Below are positions 10,001 through 17,723 of a DNA stretch of 64,000 nt, one piece after another. The position numbers and the translations under genes were made by a program. This DNA comes from Ruegeria arenilitoris (GTDB taxonomy: Bacteria; Pseudomonadota; Alphaproteobacteria; Rhodobacterales; Rhodobacteraceae). The notes beneath the pieces are model-generated. The model ran no database searches, was not told the origin of the DNA, and was given only the letters and a program-made list of their open reading frames with translations. The DNA is taken from the NCBI RefSeq assembly GCF_013030985.1, contig NZ_WPYP01000015.1:1-64000 (forward strand), given 5' to 3'. Every line of letters starts with the position of its first letter. Position 1 is the first letter of the stretch.

Positions 10001-10188
10001 GCAACGGTCGACTCGACCACTTCAGCCCCGGCCCCAGGGTAACTGGTAGTAACCTGAACCTGTGGCGGCACGATGTCGGGCAGCTGCTCCACCGGCAGCT
10101 GCGTAATGGAGATCAACCCGGCCAGCGTAATCACCACCGAGATGACAATTGCAAATCTGGGGCGGCGGATAAACAGTTGCGAGATCAT
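7048..10188 (-). CDS. RND efflux transporter inner-membrane permease (AcrB/HAE1 type)
   Basis: A 1046-residue permease of the resistance-nodulation-division family, the size of AcrB (about 1050). The start is set at MISQLFIRRPRFAIV, the usual N-terminus, and not at an upstream in-frame start lying inside the neighbouring gene. The first membrane helix is followed by the porter domain (PPQVQVTTSYPGAGAEVVE), the transmembrane proton relay GIVVDDAIVVIENVE near 400-415 with its Asp pair, a second large periplasmic loop, and the matching Lys in AAKNAILIVEFA near 940. It uses the proton gradient to export hydrophobic compounds. It starts four bases after the stop of its membrane-fusion partner. No outer-membrane TolC-type gene is adjacent, so a TolC encoded elsewhere is likely used. 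Confidence 0.95.
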   Translation of the reverse strand: MISQLFIRRPRFAIVISVVITLAGLISITQLPVEQLPDIVPPQVQVTTSYPGAGAEVVESTVAQIIEEQVIGVSDMLYMKSTSGSDGSYNLQVTFEPGTDPDINAVNVQNRVSLAMSALPEEVTRAGVNTKKKSSALLQVVAITSDDPKNDDLFLSNFATINVLDSIKRSPGVGDATLFGALDYSMRIWLDIDKMTSLSVTVDDVIAALNAQNVQAAVGRVGAQPMTNDPTFQLSIQTQGRLSTVAEFEEIVVRALPDGSFVLISDIARVDLGAKTRDSFSSFDNKPAAMIGVYLEPGANALDTSESIKKALTGLQSAFPDGVNWSVPYNSVTFVRASIDEVVKTLVQAFALVVIVVFLFLGNLRMALIPLIAVPVSLIGALAFILALGFSLNTVSLLALVLAIGIVVDDAIVVIENVEKVMGENPEMTVAEATGEAMKQITAPILAITCVLLSVFVPVAFIPGITGTMFQQFAVAVSFSMLISALNALTLSPALCAVLLRRDSAPKSGPLAWLSRGIDNARDGYAYAVSILARRVILAVLLLGFALFGAGWLFKTAPSGFLPVEDQGAYFVEVALPEGSSINRTSKVMEDVSTIIKSAPGVQDVMTVTGFSFVDGLNKSNSGFGIAIMQPFEDRTDPALSVKSSIQHVRREFAGLEDAIAFPFNLPPILGLGTGAGFEFELLDLHGDSVLDLGATAAGLVTTANADPRLSGVYTTFSAQSPKLNLDLDRKRLQTLGVNVDDLFRAMQVTLGGYHVNDMNLFGRTWQVNLQADEKYRANVEDIARIHVRNSDGEMVPLRAVAKTELVLGPQLLTRYNNFQAVTINGGPAPGVSTGEAIAAMEEIAAKTLPEGYSYDWTGTAQQEIEAAGKTPIVLGLALLFAYLFLVALYESWTIPLAVLFSVTFAVCGALGALLLLGLQNNLYAQIGLVVLIALAAKNAILIVEFAMDRYQQGLSAMDAAIQGARARFRAVMMTSFAFIAGLYPLVVADGASMLARRGVGTPVFGGMISAALVGIFIIPSLYIIAQRFRERVHGKANKGDGDNAL

Positions 10189-10192
10189 GGGA

Positions 10193-11320
10193 TCAGTTTC
10201 CGCTGGTGGCTGACGGTGTGCTCTGGGGTGTGGAAATACTGACCTCGATGCCCGCATGGACGCGCTGAAGGCCGTCGGTGACAACCTGATCACCTTCGGT
10301 CAGACCGCTCGAAATGACGGCTTCGGCTCCTTCGGTCCGTTCCAGTTGAATCGGCTTCTTTTCAACCTTGTCGTCGCTTCCGACCGTGAAGACAAAGTAA
10401 CCCGACTGATCTTTCTGCAAAGCCTTGGCAGGGATCACCAGCGATTTGTCCTGCGTGGGATCGGTGACAAGAACCCGCACCAGCTGATCATCAATGAGTG
10501 ATCCATCCGCATTGGGGAAAGACCCCCGGACCAGGACGGTATCCGTGCCCGACTGCACTTGCGTGTCAGTCACTTCAATGCTGCCCGATTCACCATATGT
10601 CGTGCCATCGGCAAGGATCAGCTGCAGTTTCAGAGGCTCGGAGTCCGATGCCTTGGCGCGGCGGGCGCGAAATTCAAGCAGTTCGGCTTCGGTTACCGGA
10701 AAGGTCACATTGATGGGATCAATGCTGGACAGCGACAACAGGGTTCCACCCTCTGGACTGACGAATGCACCCACGGACAAATCCGTCAGTCCGATCCTGC
10801 CATCAAAGGGCGCGGTTATCTTTGTGTAAGACAGATCAAGCTGGGCGTTCTGGAGGCTGCCCTGTAGCTCGAGCACATGTCCGTCCGCCTCACCTTGCTG
10901 CGCTTCCGCTTTCTGAACGACCGCCTGCGGCGTGTCGCCTTTGGCGTAGAGCTTTTGCTGTCGATCAAGCTCGATATCGGCAAGTTTCTTTGCCGCTTGT
11001 GCCGCCTGGATCTGCCCCTGAATTTCCGTCACCGTCGCCTCGTAGGAATCCGGTTCGATCTCAATCAGGACATCCGCCGCTTTGACAGTCGAGCCATCTT
11101 TGAAATTGATGGATTTCACATATCCGGGCACGCGCGCAATCAGATCGACACGGTTCACTGCCACAACCCGGCCAGTGAACACTTCGGTCAACGACACCGG
11201 CTTCATTTCCGCCGCTGTCACGGTCACTTTGGGCTTCGGTTGGTTTTCCTGCGCCATGACTATGGAAGGAGACATACCCAAGTGCAGAAACATTGCAGCG
11301 ACTAGCAACCTTAATAGCAA
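10193..11320 (-). CDS. RND efflux periplasmic adaptor (membrane fusion protein)
   Basis: A 375-residue adaptor of the AcrA/HlyD family that bridges the permease and the outer-membrane channel. A signal peptide (MLLRLLVAAMFLHLGMSPSIVMA, cleavage near residue 23) is followed by the barrel-sandwich block GRVVAVNRVDLIARVPGYV, a coiled-coil hairpin (about 95-165, rich in Q, A, E, K), the lipoyl half ITAPFDGRIGLTDLSVGAFV, and a beta-barrel. The start is a TTG preceded by AGGAGG at good spacing; no ATG fits the frame upstream. It is first of a two-gene operon with the permease. There is no adjacent TetR-type repressor, so regulation is not visible. Confidence 0.93.
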   Translation of the reverse strand: MLLRLLVAAMFLHLGMSPSIVMAQENQPKPKVTVTAAEMKPVSLTEVFTGRVVAVNRVDLIARVPGYVKSINFKDGSTVKAADVLIEIEPDSYEATVTEIQGQIQAAQAAKKLADIELDRQQKLYAKGDTPQAVVQKAEAQQGEADGHVLELQGSLQNAQLDLSYTKITAPFDGRIGLTDLSVGAFVSPEGGTLLSLSSIDPINVTFPVTEAELLEFRARRAKASDSEPLKLQLILADGTTYGESGSIEVTDTQVQSGTDTVLVRGSFPNADGSLIDDQLVRVLVTDPTQDKSLVIPAKALQKDQSGYFVFTVGSDDKVEKKPIQLERTEGAEAVISSGLTEGDQVVTDGLQRVHAGIEVSISTPQSTPSATSGN

Positions 11321-11593
11321 GGTTCATCCTCCTGAAAAATTTGTAAGTAACTGCGTTGGTGCCAGAGTAACTCAATGCATATGAAAATCCAGAAACTGAC
11401 TTTGTGTGTCTTGTCCGCGCTTCAACCAAATGAACATTGTTGCAATCAAGGGACACAGCTTTGCCTCGCTCTGCTGTCTTTAATGCCGCGAAGTTGCTGC
11501 GTAATCGACGAAGGTCCGGTTCGAAGGGTTGCATCGCAGTGGAGTGGCCGATGAAGTTTGGCCTTTTCTGCACTCTTGGGCATTTGCAGGAAG
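11321..11593. other. Intergenic region between efflux adaptor and hip locus
   Basis: Roughly 270 bases between two divergent transcription units. The end next to 11320 holds the AGGAGG ribosome-binding site of the adaptor. A minus-strand frame is open across most of it but its translation is unlike any family I know. Presumably it contains the efflux promoter; I cannot point to convincing -35/-10 boxes. Confidence 0.4.
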
Positions 11594-11665
11594 GGTAATC
11601 CTATTGGGATTTATTGACAAAGTAACGATTTTGTCCTATTTGCGTTAAATCCCAAAAGGATTACC
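11594..11665 (+). promoter_or_regulatory. hip-type promoter flanked by two palindromic operators
   Basis: Two 20-base blocks, 11594-11613 and 11646-11665, are inverted copies of each other with a single mismatch. Each block itself holds a smaller palindrome, TAATCC...GGGATTTA, reminiscent of the TATCC-N8-GGATA operators bound by HipB in E. coli. Between them lies TTGACA (11614-11619) and, 17 bases on, TATTTG (11637-11642), a plausible -35/-10 pair. The downstream block also contains AAGGA, the likely ribosome-binding site of the antitoxin gene, so bound repressor would cover promoter and start region together. Confidence 0.75.
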
Positions 11666-11668
11666 AAC

Positions 11669-11923
11669 ATGAAGCCCATTCGCAGCACCTCGGATCTTTC
11701 GGCATTCCTTCGCATCACCCGGCAGCAAAAGGGTTGGACACAAGCTCAACTTGGGGAACGGGCTGGAGTAGCCGAGAAGCATGTGAACCGCATCGAAAAC
11801 GGTGCGAATGAACCGCGCATATCAACCGTCATTGCGCTTATGGCTGCGCTGGGGTTTGAACTGACGGCTCAGGATACAGGAGCCGACGCATCGATTGGCC
11901 GGTCGGTTGAGGATCTGTTTTGA
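11669..11923 (+). CDS. hipB: HipB-like XRE-family antitoxin
   Basis: An 84-residue protein with one Cro/CI-type helix-turn-helix: LSAFLRITRQQKGWTQAQLGERAGVAEKHVNRIENG, residues about 10-46, followed by the usual PRISTVIALMAALGFEL. It is expected to dimerise, bind the two flanking operators and neutralise the kinase encoded next. AAGGA lies eight bases before the ATG, inside the downstream operator. Its TGA shares its last base with the ATG of the toxin gene, so translation is coupled. The C-terminal tail SIGRSVEDLF is short; in E. coli HipB the tail influences stability and toxin contact, but I cannot say that for this one. Confidence 0.85.
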   Translation: MKPIRSTSDLSAFLRITRQQKGWTQAQLGERAGVAEKHVNRIENGANEPRISTVIALMAALGFELTAQDTGADASIGRSVEDLF

Positions 11924-13233
11924 TGGCGCGACCCAGCCAGAAGCGCAGCCTTGATGTGTGGATGAACGGGCGCCTTGTCGGTGATTACAGCTACTCCGCC
12001 AGTACCGGCATCAGCTTCCAATATGAACGTGATTGGTTGGACAATGGATTTGCCGTGTCGCGCCAGCTGCCTCTCACGGACCGGGTTCAGAGGGGAGACC
12101 GGGTGGCGGCGGTCTTTGAGAACTTGCTGCCCGACAACACAGACCTGCGCCGTATTCTTGCGGAACGCACCGAAGCGCGCTCGGCGCGGCCCCATGATTT
12201 GCTCTCCGTCATCGGTCGAGATTGCGTCGGAGCCATGCAGTTCGTTCCCAAAGGCAGTGATCCCGGTGATCCGTTCGCCTACGACAGCGAGGCACAGGGC
12301 GAGGCAGAAATCGCTGACACGCTACGCAATCTCGCAACGTCTCCGCTTGGATTGCGCGAGGGCGAGCCATTTCGCATTTCTCTGGCTGGGGCGCAGGAGA
12401 AGACGGCCTATTTCCTGAAAGATGGCCAATGGCATCGCCCATTGGGACTGACCCCAACCACCCATATATTCAAGCGTTCAATGGGGGTGGTGAATCAGCA
12501 AATTGACATGTCTGACAGTGTCGAAAACGAGTACCTGTGCCTCGAACTGACCCGTAGCCTTGGGCTGCCTGTGAACAAAGCGCAAATTGGTACTTTTGAG
12601 GATCAAAAAGCCCTCATTCTCACGCGTTTCGATCGACGCCATCGCCAAAAAGACGGCACGCTCTTGCGAATGCCGCAGGAGGATTTTCTGCAGGCAATGG
12701 GTCTGGAATCCGGTCAAAAATACCAGGAATATGGCGGCCCGAGCTTTGAGGATTGTGCAGAACTGGCGAAAGGTTCAGCGGCACGAGAGGCAGATATGGC
12801 GCTGTTGGTAAAAGCACAGATCGTCTTTTGGATTCTACAGGCCACAGACGGGCACGCAAAAAACTTCTCAATCGAGATGCTGACCGATGGGTACAAGATG
12901 ACCTCACTCTATGACATCCTGAGCGCGGCCCCTCATGACGCAGGTGGCAATCTGCGTAAGAAAGATGTCCGAATGGCCATGTCGGTCGGAGACAAGCGAT
13001 ATTACCGCATGGACCAGATACATCCTCGGCACTTTGCACAAAGCGCGGCACGCTCGGGCATTCCCCCTCGCGTTTTCAGTGAGGCCATTGCGGAGCTTGC
13101 AACACGCGGTCAACAGGCAATTATCCAAGTGGGCGACGAGCTTCCAGAGAATTTCCCGGATCGGGTTGCCGGGCCAATCATAAAGCTGGCTCAAAGCAGG
13201 ATGCGGGTTCTTGAGGGCTTTGTAAAAGGATAG
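11923..13233 (+). CDS. hipA: HipA-like serine/threonine kinase toxin
   Basis: A 436-residue HipA-family kinase; E. coli HipA has 440. ISLAGAQEK at 152-160 matches the loop whose Ser (here Ser153) is autophosphorylated in E. coli. LTRFDRR at 233-239 and TDGHAKNFS at 308-316 give the catalytic Asp309 and metal-binding Asn314, and LYDILSA supplies the second metal Asp331. All key residues are kept, so it should be an active kinase; E. coli HipA phosphorylates glutamyl-tRNA synthetase and causes growth arrest. ATG at 11923 is preferred to the in-frame TTG three bases upstream. It forms an operon with hipB. Target and physiological role here are inference. Confidence 0.88.
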   Translation: MARPSQKRSLDVWMNGRLVGDYSYSASTGISFQYERDWLDNGFAVSRQLPLTDRVQRGDRVAAVFENLLPDNTDLRRILAERTEARSARPHDLLSVIGRDCVGAMQFVPKGSDPGDPFAYDSEAQGEAEIADTLRNLATSPLGLREGEPFRISLAGAQEKTAYFLKDGQWHRPLGLTPTTHIFKRSMGVVNQQIDMSDSVENEYLCLELTRSLGLPVNKAQIGTFEDQKALILTRFDRRHRQKDGTLLRMPQEDFLQAMGLESGQKYQEYGGPSFEDCAELAKGSAAREADMALLVKAQIVFWILQATDGHAKNFSIEMLTDGYKMTSLYDILSAAPHDAGGNLRKKDVRMAMSVGDKRYYRMDQIHPRHFAQSAARSGIPPRVFSEAIAELATRGQQAIIQVGDELPENFPDRVAGPIIKLAQSRMRVLEGFVKG

Positions 13234-13634
13234 GTGATTGGTCCTCAAGAGCATCCGGCTGCAGACAGAACCGGGCCGGTCGTTCTTTGGCAATACCGGT
13301 ATACACCTGACCTCGGTCGAACAGGTCAAGAAACAACCATTCTTATCAAGCTGAACTGGGCGCTGACCAACACCACCTGTTTCTACCTGAATGGGAGCGT
13401 CATCGAGCACAGCCTGCAGGATTGTCGGTCCGCTGGTCATGATCCTGTTTTTTTGCAAGTAGAGCCGAACATCCCCCAACCTGATGTCGCGTGCGAAATA
13501 CAGTTTGTCAAAGACACTCTCTGAAAACGCTGCTTGAGAGAACAAGTCCAGAAGTGTTGAATTGGGCGCAAGGAAACCAACGCGACCGATCGATGTTGGC
13601 TACCCCTCATTTAAGCAGCTGAGGACCGCAGGAT
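13234..13634. other. Intergenic stretch after hipA
   Basis: About 400 bases. A plus-strand frame (13234-13524) and a minus-strand frame (13545 down into hipA) are open but neither has a recognisable family signature or a good ribosome-binding site. The minus-strand translation (SVFDKLYFARDIRLGDVRL...) looks somewhat protein-like, so a decayed gene is possible. No hairpin terminator was obvious. Confidence 0.3.
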
Positions 13635-14468
13635 ATGAAACAGATTTCCATAAACCTGATCGGCGCGGGTCGAGTCGGGCGAACCTTCCTGCACCTTCTG
13701 GCGGCAAACCCGAATTGCCGGGTTCAGGATGTCCTCAGCGCCAACTACAGTTCGGCCCAAAACGCCGTCGAACAGGCCGGGGTCGGGCGCGCCGTGCAGC
13801 AGATTTCGGAATTGCGCCCCGCCGAACTTTGGATCATCGCAGTGCCGGATACTCAGATCGCCGCGGTGGCGGCGGACCTTGCCGATGGGCTGGCCGGGAC
13901 AGATGCGGCACGGCAATCAGTGGCGTTTCACTGCAGCGGCTTTTTCCCGGCTGCTGAGATGGATCCGCTGCGGCGTCTGAACTGGCACCTTGCCAGTGTT
14001 CATCCGGTCTTGTCCTTCGCCGACCCAGTGAGCGCAAAAGACCAGTTCAGGGGTGCGCTGTGCGGGCTTGAAGGTGACGAGGCGGCCCTGGCCGTCATTC
14101 AGCCCGTGCTGGAACAATTGGCGGCCGAGTGCTTTGCAATCCGTTCAGAGGGCAAAAGCCTCTATCACGCGGCAGCCGTGATCTCGAACAACTTTACCGT
14201 CGTGTTGCAAGCGATCGCACGAGAAGCCTGGAAAGATGCGGGCGTGGCGGATGATATTGCACGTCGGCTGAACGAAAAGCTCCTCGACAGTACGGCTGAG
14301 AATGTCCGTTCTTTGGGTCCGCAGCAGGCACTGACGGGCCCGGCGGCTCGCGGCGACGAACAGGTTGTCGTCTCTCAGGGTCAGGAGGTTGCGCGCTGGC
14401 ATCCGGAGGCTGGCGAGATTTATCGTATCCTGAGCAAACTGGCGCGTGCCATCAAGACAGGCGACTGA
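13635..14468 (+). CDS. Rossmann-fold and DUF2520 domain protein
   Basis: A 277-residue protein with an N-terminal NAD(P)-binding fold (INLIGAGRVGRTFLHLL, GxGxxG at about 10-15; WIIAVPDTQIAAVAADL) and the DUF2520 half from about residue 130: LASVHPVLSFADP, CFAIRSEGKSLYHAAAVISNNF, and GPAARGD. This architecture occurs in many bacteria and resembles ketopantoate reductases or 6-phosphogluconate-type dehydrogenases in its Lys-x-x-x-H-x-A motif (KSLYHAAA), but a defined reaction is not established to my knowledge. It stands alone between decayed sequence on both sides. Confidence 0.85.
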   Translation: MKQISINLIGAGRVGRTFLHLLAANPNCRVQDVLSANYSSAQNAVEQAGVGRAVQQISELRPAELWIIAVPDTQIAAVAADLADGLAGTDAARQSVAFHCSGFFPAAEMDPLRRLNWHLASVHPVLSFADPVSAKDQFRGALCGLEGDEAALAVIQPVLEQLAAECFAIRSEGKSLYHAAAVISNNFTVVLQAIAREAWKDAGVADDIARRLNEKLLDSTAENVRSLGPQQALTGPAARGDEQVVVSQGQEVARWHPEAGEIYRILSKLARAIKTGD

Positions 14469-15150
14469 CTTTGTTGTGATGTTTCTGAATGAACAAAGAG
14501 GTCACGCGGAATGAGCAGAGACCGGTCGTGATTTTACTTTTCAGACCATGTTCGCGACAGGATCACATCCTTCGTATTGTGCCGCTCGCCACAGACACCA
14601 AAGAGACGAAGATCAAAGGTCACATGCGGTCATTGTGTGATTAACGGTGGGCAATGCTACTCGGAGGCCAGCTTGCCTGTGGCAACAAGAGTTTCAAAAT
14701 ACTCGCCCTACGATCGAAGGATTTCCGGAGCTTTCTGATGCTTGGCTTGACCACGGCATCATCGAAAGCGCCCTGCTCAAAGTGCCCAGCAGCCTCAAGA
14801 TCGAACCAAAGACGCGTGACCACCAATTCCTTCTGATCGCTGGTCACCTTGACAACAAGGGCCGCGCCGAGATGTCCGGGAAGCTGTGCAATTTTGAAGT
14901 AGGAGCCCCGGCCATAACTTCTTTGCTTCGGGTTGATTGCGGAGTTCACTTGCTTTCAACGCCACCAGGGAGGGACAGCTTTGTGGACTTCGATTTGCTT
15001 AACGCCGAGGTGGGCCGTGTGTCGTCAGAGGAGTTTGGAGGACCGCGTGGCCGCACTAAAGGCGCTATTTCTACGTCCCTCCCATGTCCCCAGACCGAAG
15101 ACACTTTACGGTCTGCTTCCTTTGCAAAAAACATGTTGGAGACCTATACC
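14469..15150. other. Gene-poor stretch before the Hsp70 relic
   Basis: About 680 bases with no recognised gene. Overlapping frames are open on both strands (14647-15225 plus, 14641-14949 minus). The minus-strand one reads like soluble protein (LGAALVVKVTSDQKELVVTRL...) but I cannot assign it and see no good start. Most likely this is eroded coding sequence. Confidence 0.3.
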
Positions 15151-15225
15151 ATGACCCCGGTAAGCATTTGGATTGGCATCGATTTCGGCACACCAAATTC
15201 GGCGGTGGGACGTCGGATTTTTTAG
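15151..15225 (+). pseudogene. N-terminal relic of an Hsp70-type (YegD-like) chaperone
   Basis: The first 24 codons from the ATG read MTPVSIWIGIDFGTPNSAVG, which is the phosphate-1 ATPase motif (GIDFGTxNSAV) found at the start of Hsp70 proteins, especially YegD-type ones of about 400-450 residues. Five codons after this the frame stops, and neither alternative frame continues the family pattern. Only the very start of the gene survives. Confidence 0.45.
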
Positions 15226-15309
15226 AGTTTCGATCGGGAACCATCATCCCAGTGGAACACAGGCCGATCATGCTCTAACAATCACGTTGGACCAGTCAGA
15301 TAGGGCTGC

Positions 15310-15489
15310 TCAGCCTCCAAACGGGCCGCTGTTCAGCGCGGTGACCTGAAGATCAGGCAAGGCGTCGCTGATGCGGCCACCGGTGGTTCCGGTGGCAAAT
15401 AGTTGCGCCTGACGCAGGGTGTCAGCGTGGGACCGGGCCCATTCGACCATCAGGTCTTTCTTGGCGTCATGGGCAACCAGGGCCAGTTT
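15310..15489 (-). pseudogene. mgsA: Methylglyoxal synthase fragment
   Basis: On the minus strand the frame reads LKLALVAHDAKKDLMVEW, then LFATGTTGGRI and LQVTALNSGPFGG, then stop. This is the N-terminal half of methylglyoxal synthase, including the His-Asp and Lys of HDAKK and the phosphate-binding TGTTG. Intact enzymes have about 125-150 residues and need catalytic Asp and His residues in the second half, which is absent. There is no ATG, GTG or TTG start at the proper place: the sequence begins directly after the stop of the upstream cupin gene. It is therefore truncated at both ends and should be inactive. Confidence 0.75.
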
Positions 15490-15496
15490 CAGCGGT

Positions 15497-16024
15497 TTAC
15501 CTGATGAATTGCTCGACGTAATCCGCCCCGAAACCAACCTCTTCATAGTGCTTACGGCACATGTCGATCTTGGTAAAGACGTCCTCGTAACCCATGGTTT
15601 TGCCCCATGGATCGACATAAAGCATCACGCCGTTGACCTGAAAATAGGTGATCATCTCGTCTACATCATCGGGCACAACCAGCGTATGGGTTTCACCCGG
15701 CGGCTCGAACACATAACCGCCTTCCTGCGCCACCCAGTCATGTTCCAGGTAATGCCAGCGGCCTTTCAGAACAAAACCGTGAACGGGTTGTGGGTGCCGG
15801 TGCCGCGACAGAACCCCGGATTTCCGTACGCGCAGCAGGTTCATCCAGTAACCCTGCGACCGGTTCAAGCACAACGGCCGGAAAGAGACATTTTCGGTTT
15901 GCGGCACCCAGATGCGCTCATCCGTGGCCACAGCGTCAGGGATGACGATCTCATCCTGCGCGTCCTTTGGAAAGGGCAGTTGGTAGGGCATTCTGGGCTC
16001 GTCGTCGTGTTCTTGCACTGGCAT
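15497..16024 (-). CDS. Cupin, 2,4'-dihydroxyacetophenone dioxygenase family
   Basis: A 175-residue single-domain cupin. RHRHPQPVHGFVLKGRWHYLEHDW (His75 and His77, possibly His82) and PPGETHTLV (His113) give the metal-binding set, and the block LCLNRSQGYWMNLLRVRKSG precedes the first motif. Members annotated as 2,4'-dihydroxyacetophenone dioxygenase-like share this pattern; the named enzyme cleaves an aryl ketone with iron and oxygen, but in this sugar-acid operon an aromatic substrate is unlikely, and another oxygenase or an isomerase role is possible. It is the last gene of the operon, 12 bases after the SDR stop, and its own stop abuts a methylglyoxal synthase fragment. Confidence 0.75.
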   Translation of the reverse strand: MPVQEHDDEPRMPYQLPFPKDAQDEIVIPDAVATDERIWVPQTENVSFRPLCLNRSQGYWMNLLRVRKSGVLSRHRHPQPVHGFVLKGRWHYLEHDWVAQEGGYVFEPPGETHTLVVPDDVDEMITYFQVNGVMLYVDPWGKTMGYEDVFTKIDMCRKHYEEVGFGADYVEQFIR

Positions 16025-16036
16025 CAGATGCCCTCC

Positions 16037-16741
16037 TCACATTGCAGAATAGCCACCGTCTACGGGATAGACGGCACCTGTCACGAAAGCAGCTTCATCC
16101 GACAGCAGCCACGCGGCCAATGCCCCCACTTCCGCAGGTTTGCCCCAGCGATCCAACGGCGTCCGACTCAGGATCGGCTGGTTGCGGTCTGGATCGGCGC
16201 GCAGGGCCTCGGTCATTTCGGTTTCGATCCAACCCGGTGCAACCGCATTGACACGCACGCCGTCTGCAGCCCATTTCCCGGCCAGCGCTTTAGTCAGCTG
16301 CGCTACCCCGCCCTTACTGGCGGAATAGGCCGGAACCAAAGGCCCGCCGAAGTAGCTGAGCATCGACGCCGTGTTGACAATAGCCCCGCCGGACGCGGCC
16401 AGCAGGGGCTGCGCGGCCAGACAACAGCGCATGGTCCCGGTCAGGTTGATGTCGATCACCGTTTCAAAGGTTTCGATGTCATATTCCGCACCGCGGGCCA
16501 GAATGCCTGCGCAATTGACCAACCCGTCCAGCTGCTCAATCCCGGCGAAAAATGCGGTGACGGCCTGCGTGTCACGCACGTCCAGCTGCACGCAGGTCTC
16601 GTTGGGGTGTTGCGCGGCGCAGGCTGCGACCTCGTCCGCGCCGACGCCGGTCGCCGTCACACGCCAGCCCTTGCGGCGCAACTCACCCGCGATACCAGCG
16701 CCGATGCCGCGGGTTCCACCAATGACAACGGCGTGTTTCAT
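16037..16741 (-). CDS. SDR-family oxidoreductase of the sugar-acid operon
   Basis: A 234-residue classical SDR with GGTRGIG at 8-14, NCAG in place of NNAG at about 76-79, Ser126, Tyr139 and Lys143 (YSASK), and the C-terminal VTGAVYPVDGGYSAM. The family includes gluconate 5-dehydrogenase, 2-deoxygluconate dehydrogenase and similar sugar-acid enzymes, which would suit its position directly downstream of a KDG-kinase-type gene (three bases between). The exact substrate is inference. Confidence 0.88.
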   Translation of the reverse strand: MKHAVVIGGTRGIGAGIAGELRRKGWRVTATGVGADEVAACAAQHPNETCVQLDVRDTQAVTAFFAGIEQLDGLVNCAGILARGAEYDIETFETVIDINLTGTMRCCLAAQPLLAASGGAIVNTASMLSYFGGPLVPAYSASKGGVAQLTKALAGKWAADGVRVNAVAPGWIETEMTEALRADPDRNQPILSRTPLDRWGKPAEVGALAAWLLSDEAAFVTGAVYPVDGGYSAM

Positions 16742-16744
16742 GGG

Positions 16745-17668
16745 TCAGCCCCCTTCCGCCAGAAACGCCTCGACAGCGTCTTTGCGCGGCATCGGAGCAA
16801 CCGCCCCATACCCTTGGGTCGACAACGCAGCCGCGGCGTTGGCATAGCGGGCGGCGGTGAACGGATCGTCCCCGACCACGATACGCGACAGGAAGGCACC
16901 GTCAAAGGTGTCACCCGCAGCGGTGGCATCAACCGCATCGACCCGGCGGCCTTTGACTCGTTCGCGCTTGTCGGGGGTGGCGACCAGAGTGCCCTCGGCC
17001 CCCAGCGTCAGGGCGATAATTTTTGCGCCCAGCTCCAGATAGAAGTCGGCGATGGCATCCGGATCGGACAGACCGGTCAGTTGCTCGGCATCATCCAGCC
17101 CCGGCAGAGCGATGTCGCATTGCGCCATGGCGGCATGGGTCACGGCCCGTGCACGTTCGATCGGCCAGAGCTTCAGCCGCAGGTTGGTGTCATAAGAGAC
17201 CATGCCCCCGGCCTCTTTCACGATCCGGATGGCAGCAAAGACGGCATCGGCGGCGGTGTCGGAAATCGCCTGACTGATACCGGACACATGCAGGATCTTC
17301 GCCGATTGCAGCGCGGACACCGGCAAATCATCCGGCCCCATCCGGCTGCTGGCGGACCCCGCGCGGAAATAGCTGAATTCATGCCCGTTCGCGCCGTGGG
17401 TCACGAAATATACCCCGGTATGAGCATCCGAGACCTGACGCACGGTCGAGGTGTCAACGCCCTCAGCCTGCCACAGGTCCATGAAGGAATTGCCGAACGT
17501 ATCCGCCCCGATATGCGTCACATATCCAACGGATGCCCCCTGGCGTGCGGCAGCGATAGCGCAGTTCGAGGTGTCTCCGCCATGTCCGGGTAGGTAGTTG
17601 CCGTCCGGTTGCTGGTTGAACTCCAACATCGGTTCGCCAAGGCACAGAATATCGGGGGTCATTGTCAT
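16745..17668 (-). CDS. kdgK: PfkB-family sugar kinase, probable 2-keto-3-deoxygluconate kinase
   Basis: A 307-residue ribokinase-like protein. GHGGDTSNCAIAAARQGASVGYVTHIGADTFG near 28-60 is the substrate-binding glycine-rich block; FSYFRAGSASSRM near 99-111 is characteristic of KDG kinases; and DATAAGDTFDGAFLSRI near 245-260 holds the anion hole and catalytic Asp. The enzyme would phosphorylate 2-keto-3-deoxygluconate (or a related 2-keto-3-deoxy acid) to the 6-phosphate, the substrate of the aldolase encoded upstream in the same operon. That pairing is the main reason for preferring KDG kinase over other PfkB sugars. The window shows no dedicated dehydratase to make KDG. Confidence 0.82.
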   Translation of the reverse strand: MTMTPDILCLGEPMLEFNQQPDGNYLPGHGGDTSNCAIAAARQGASVGYVTHIGADTFGNSFMDLWQAEGVDTSTVRQVSDAHTGVYFVTHGANGHEFSYFRAGSASSRMGPDDLPVSALQSAKILHVSGISQAISDTAADAVFAAIRIVKEAGGMVSYDTNLRLKLWPIERARAVTHAAMAQCDIALPGLDDAEQLTGLSDPDAIADFYLELGAKIIALTLGAEGTLVATPDKRERVKGRRVDAVDATAAGDTFDGAFLSRIVVGDDPFTAARYANAAAALSTQGYGAVAPMPRKDAVEAFLAEGG

Positions 17669-17723
17669 CTCATCTCAGGTAAAGGGGCCAGCCCGGGTGC
17701 GCTGGCCAAGTTTTGTGGGAGGA

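Noticed and set aside
13635..14468. Calling the DUF2520 protein ketopantoate reductase
   Set aside because: The fold and some motifs are similar, but the C-terminal half is the distinct DUF2520 type and context gives no pantothenate link.
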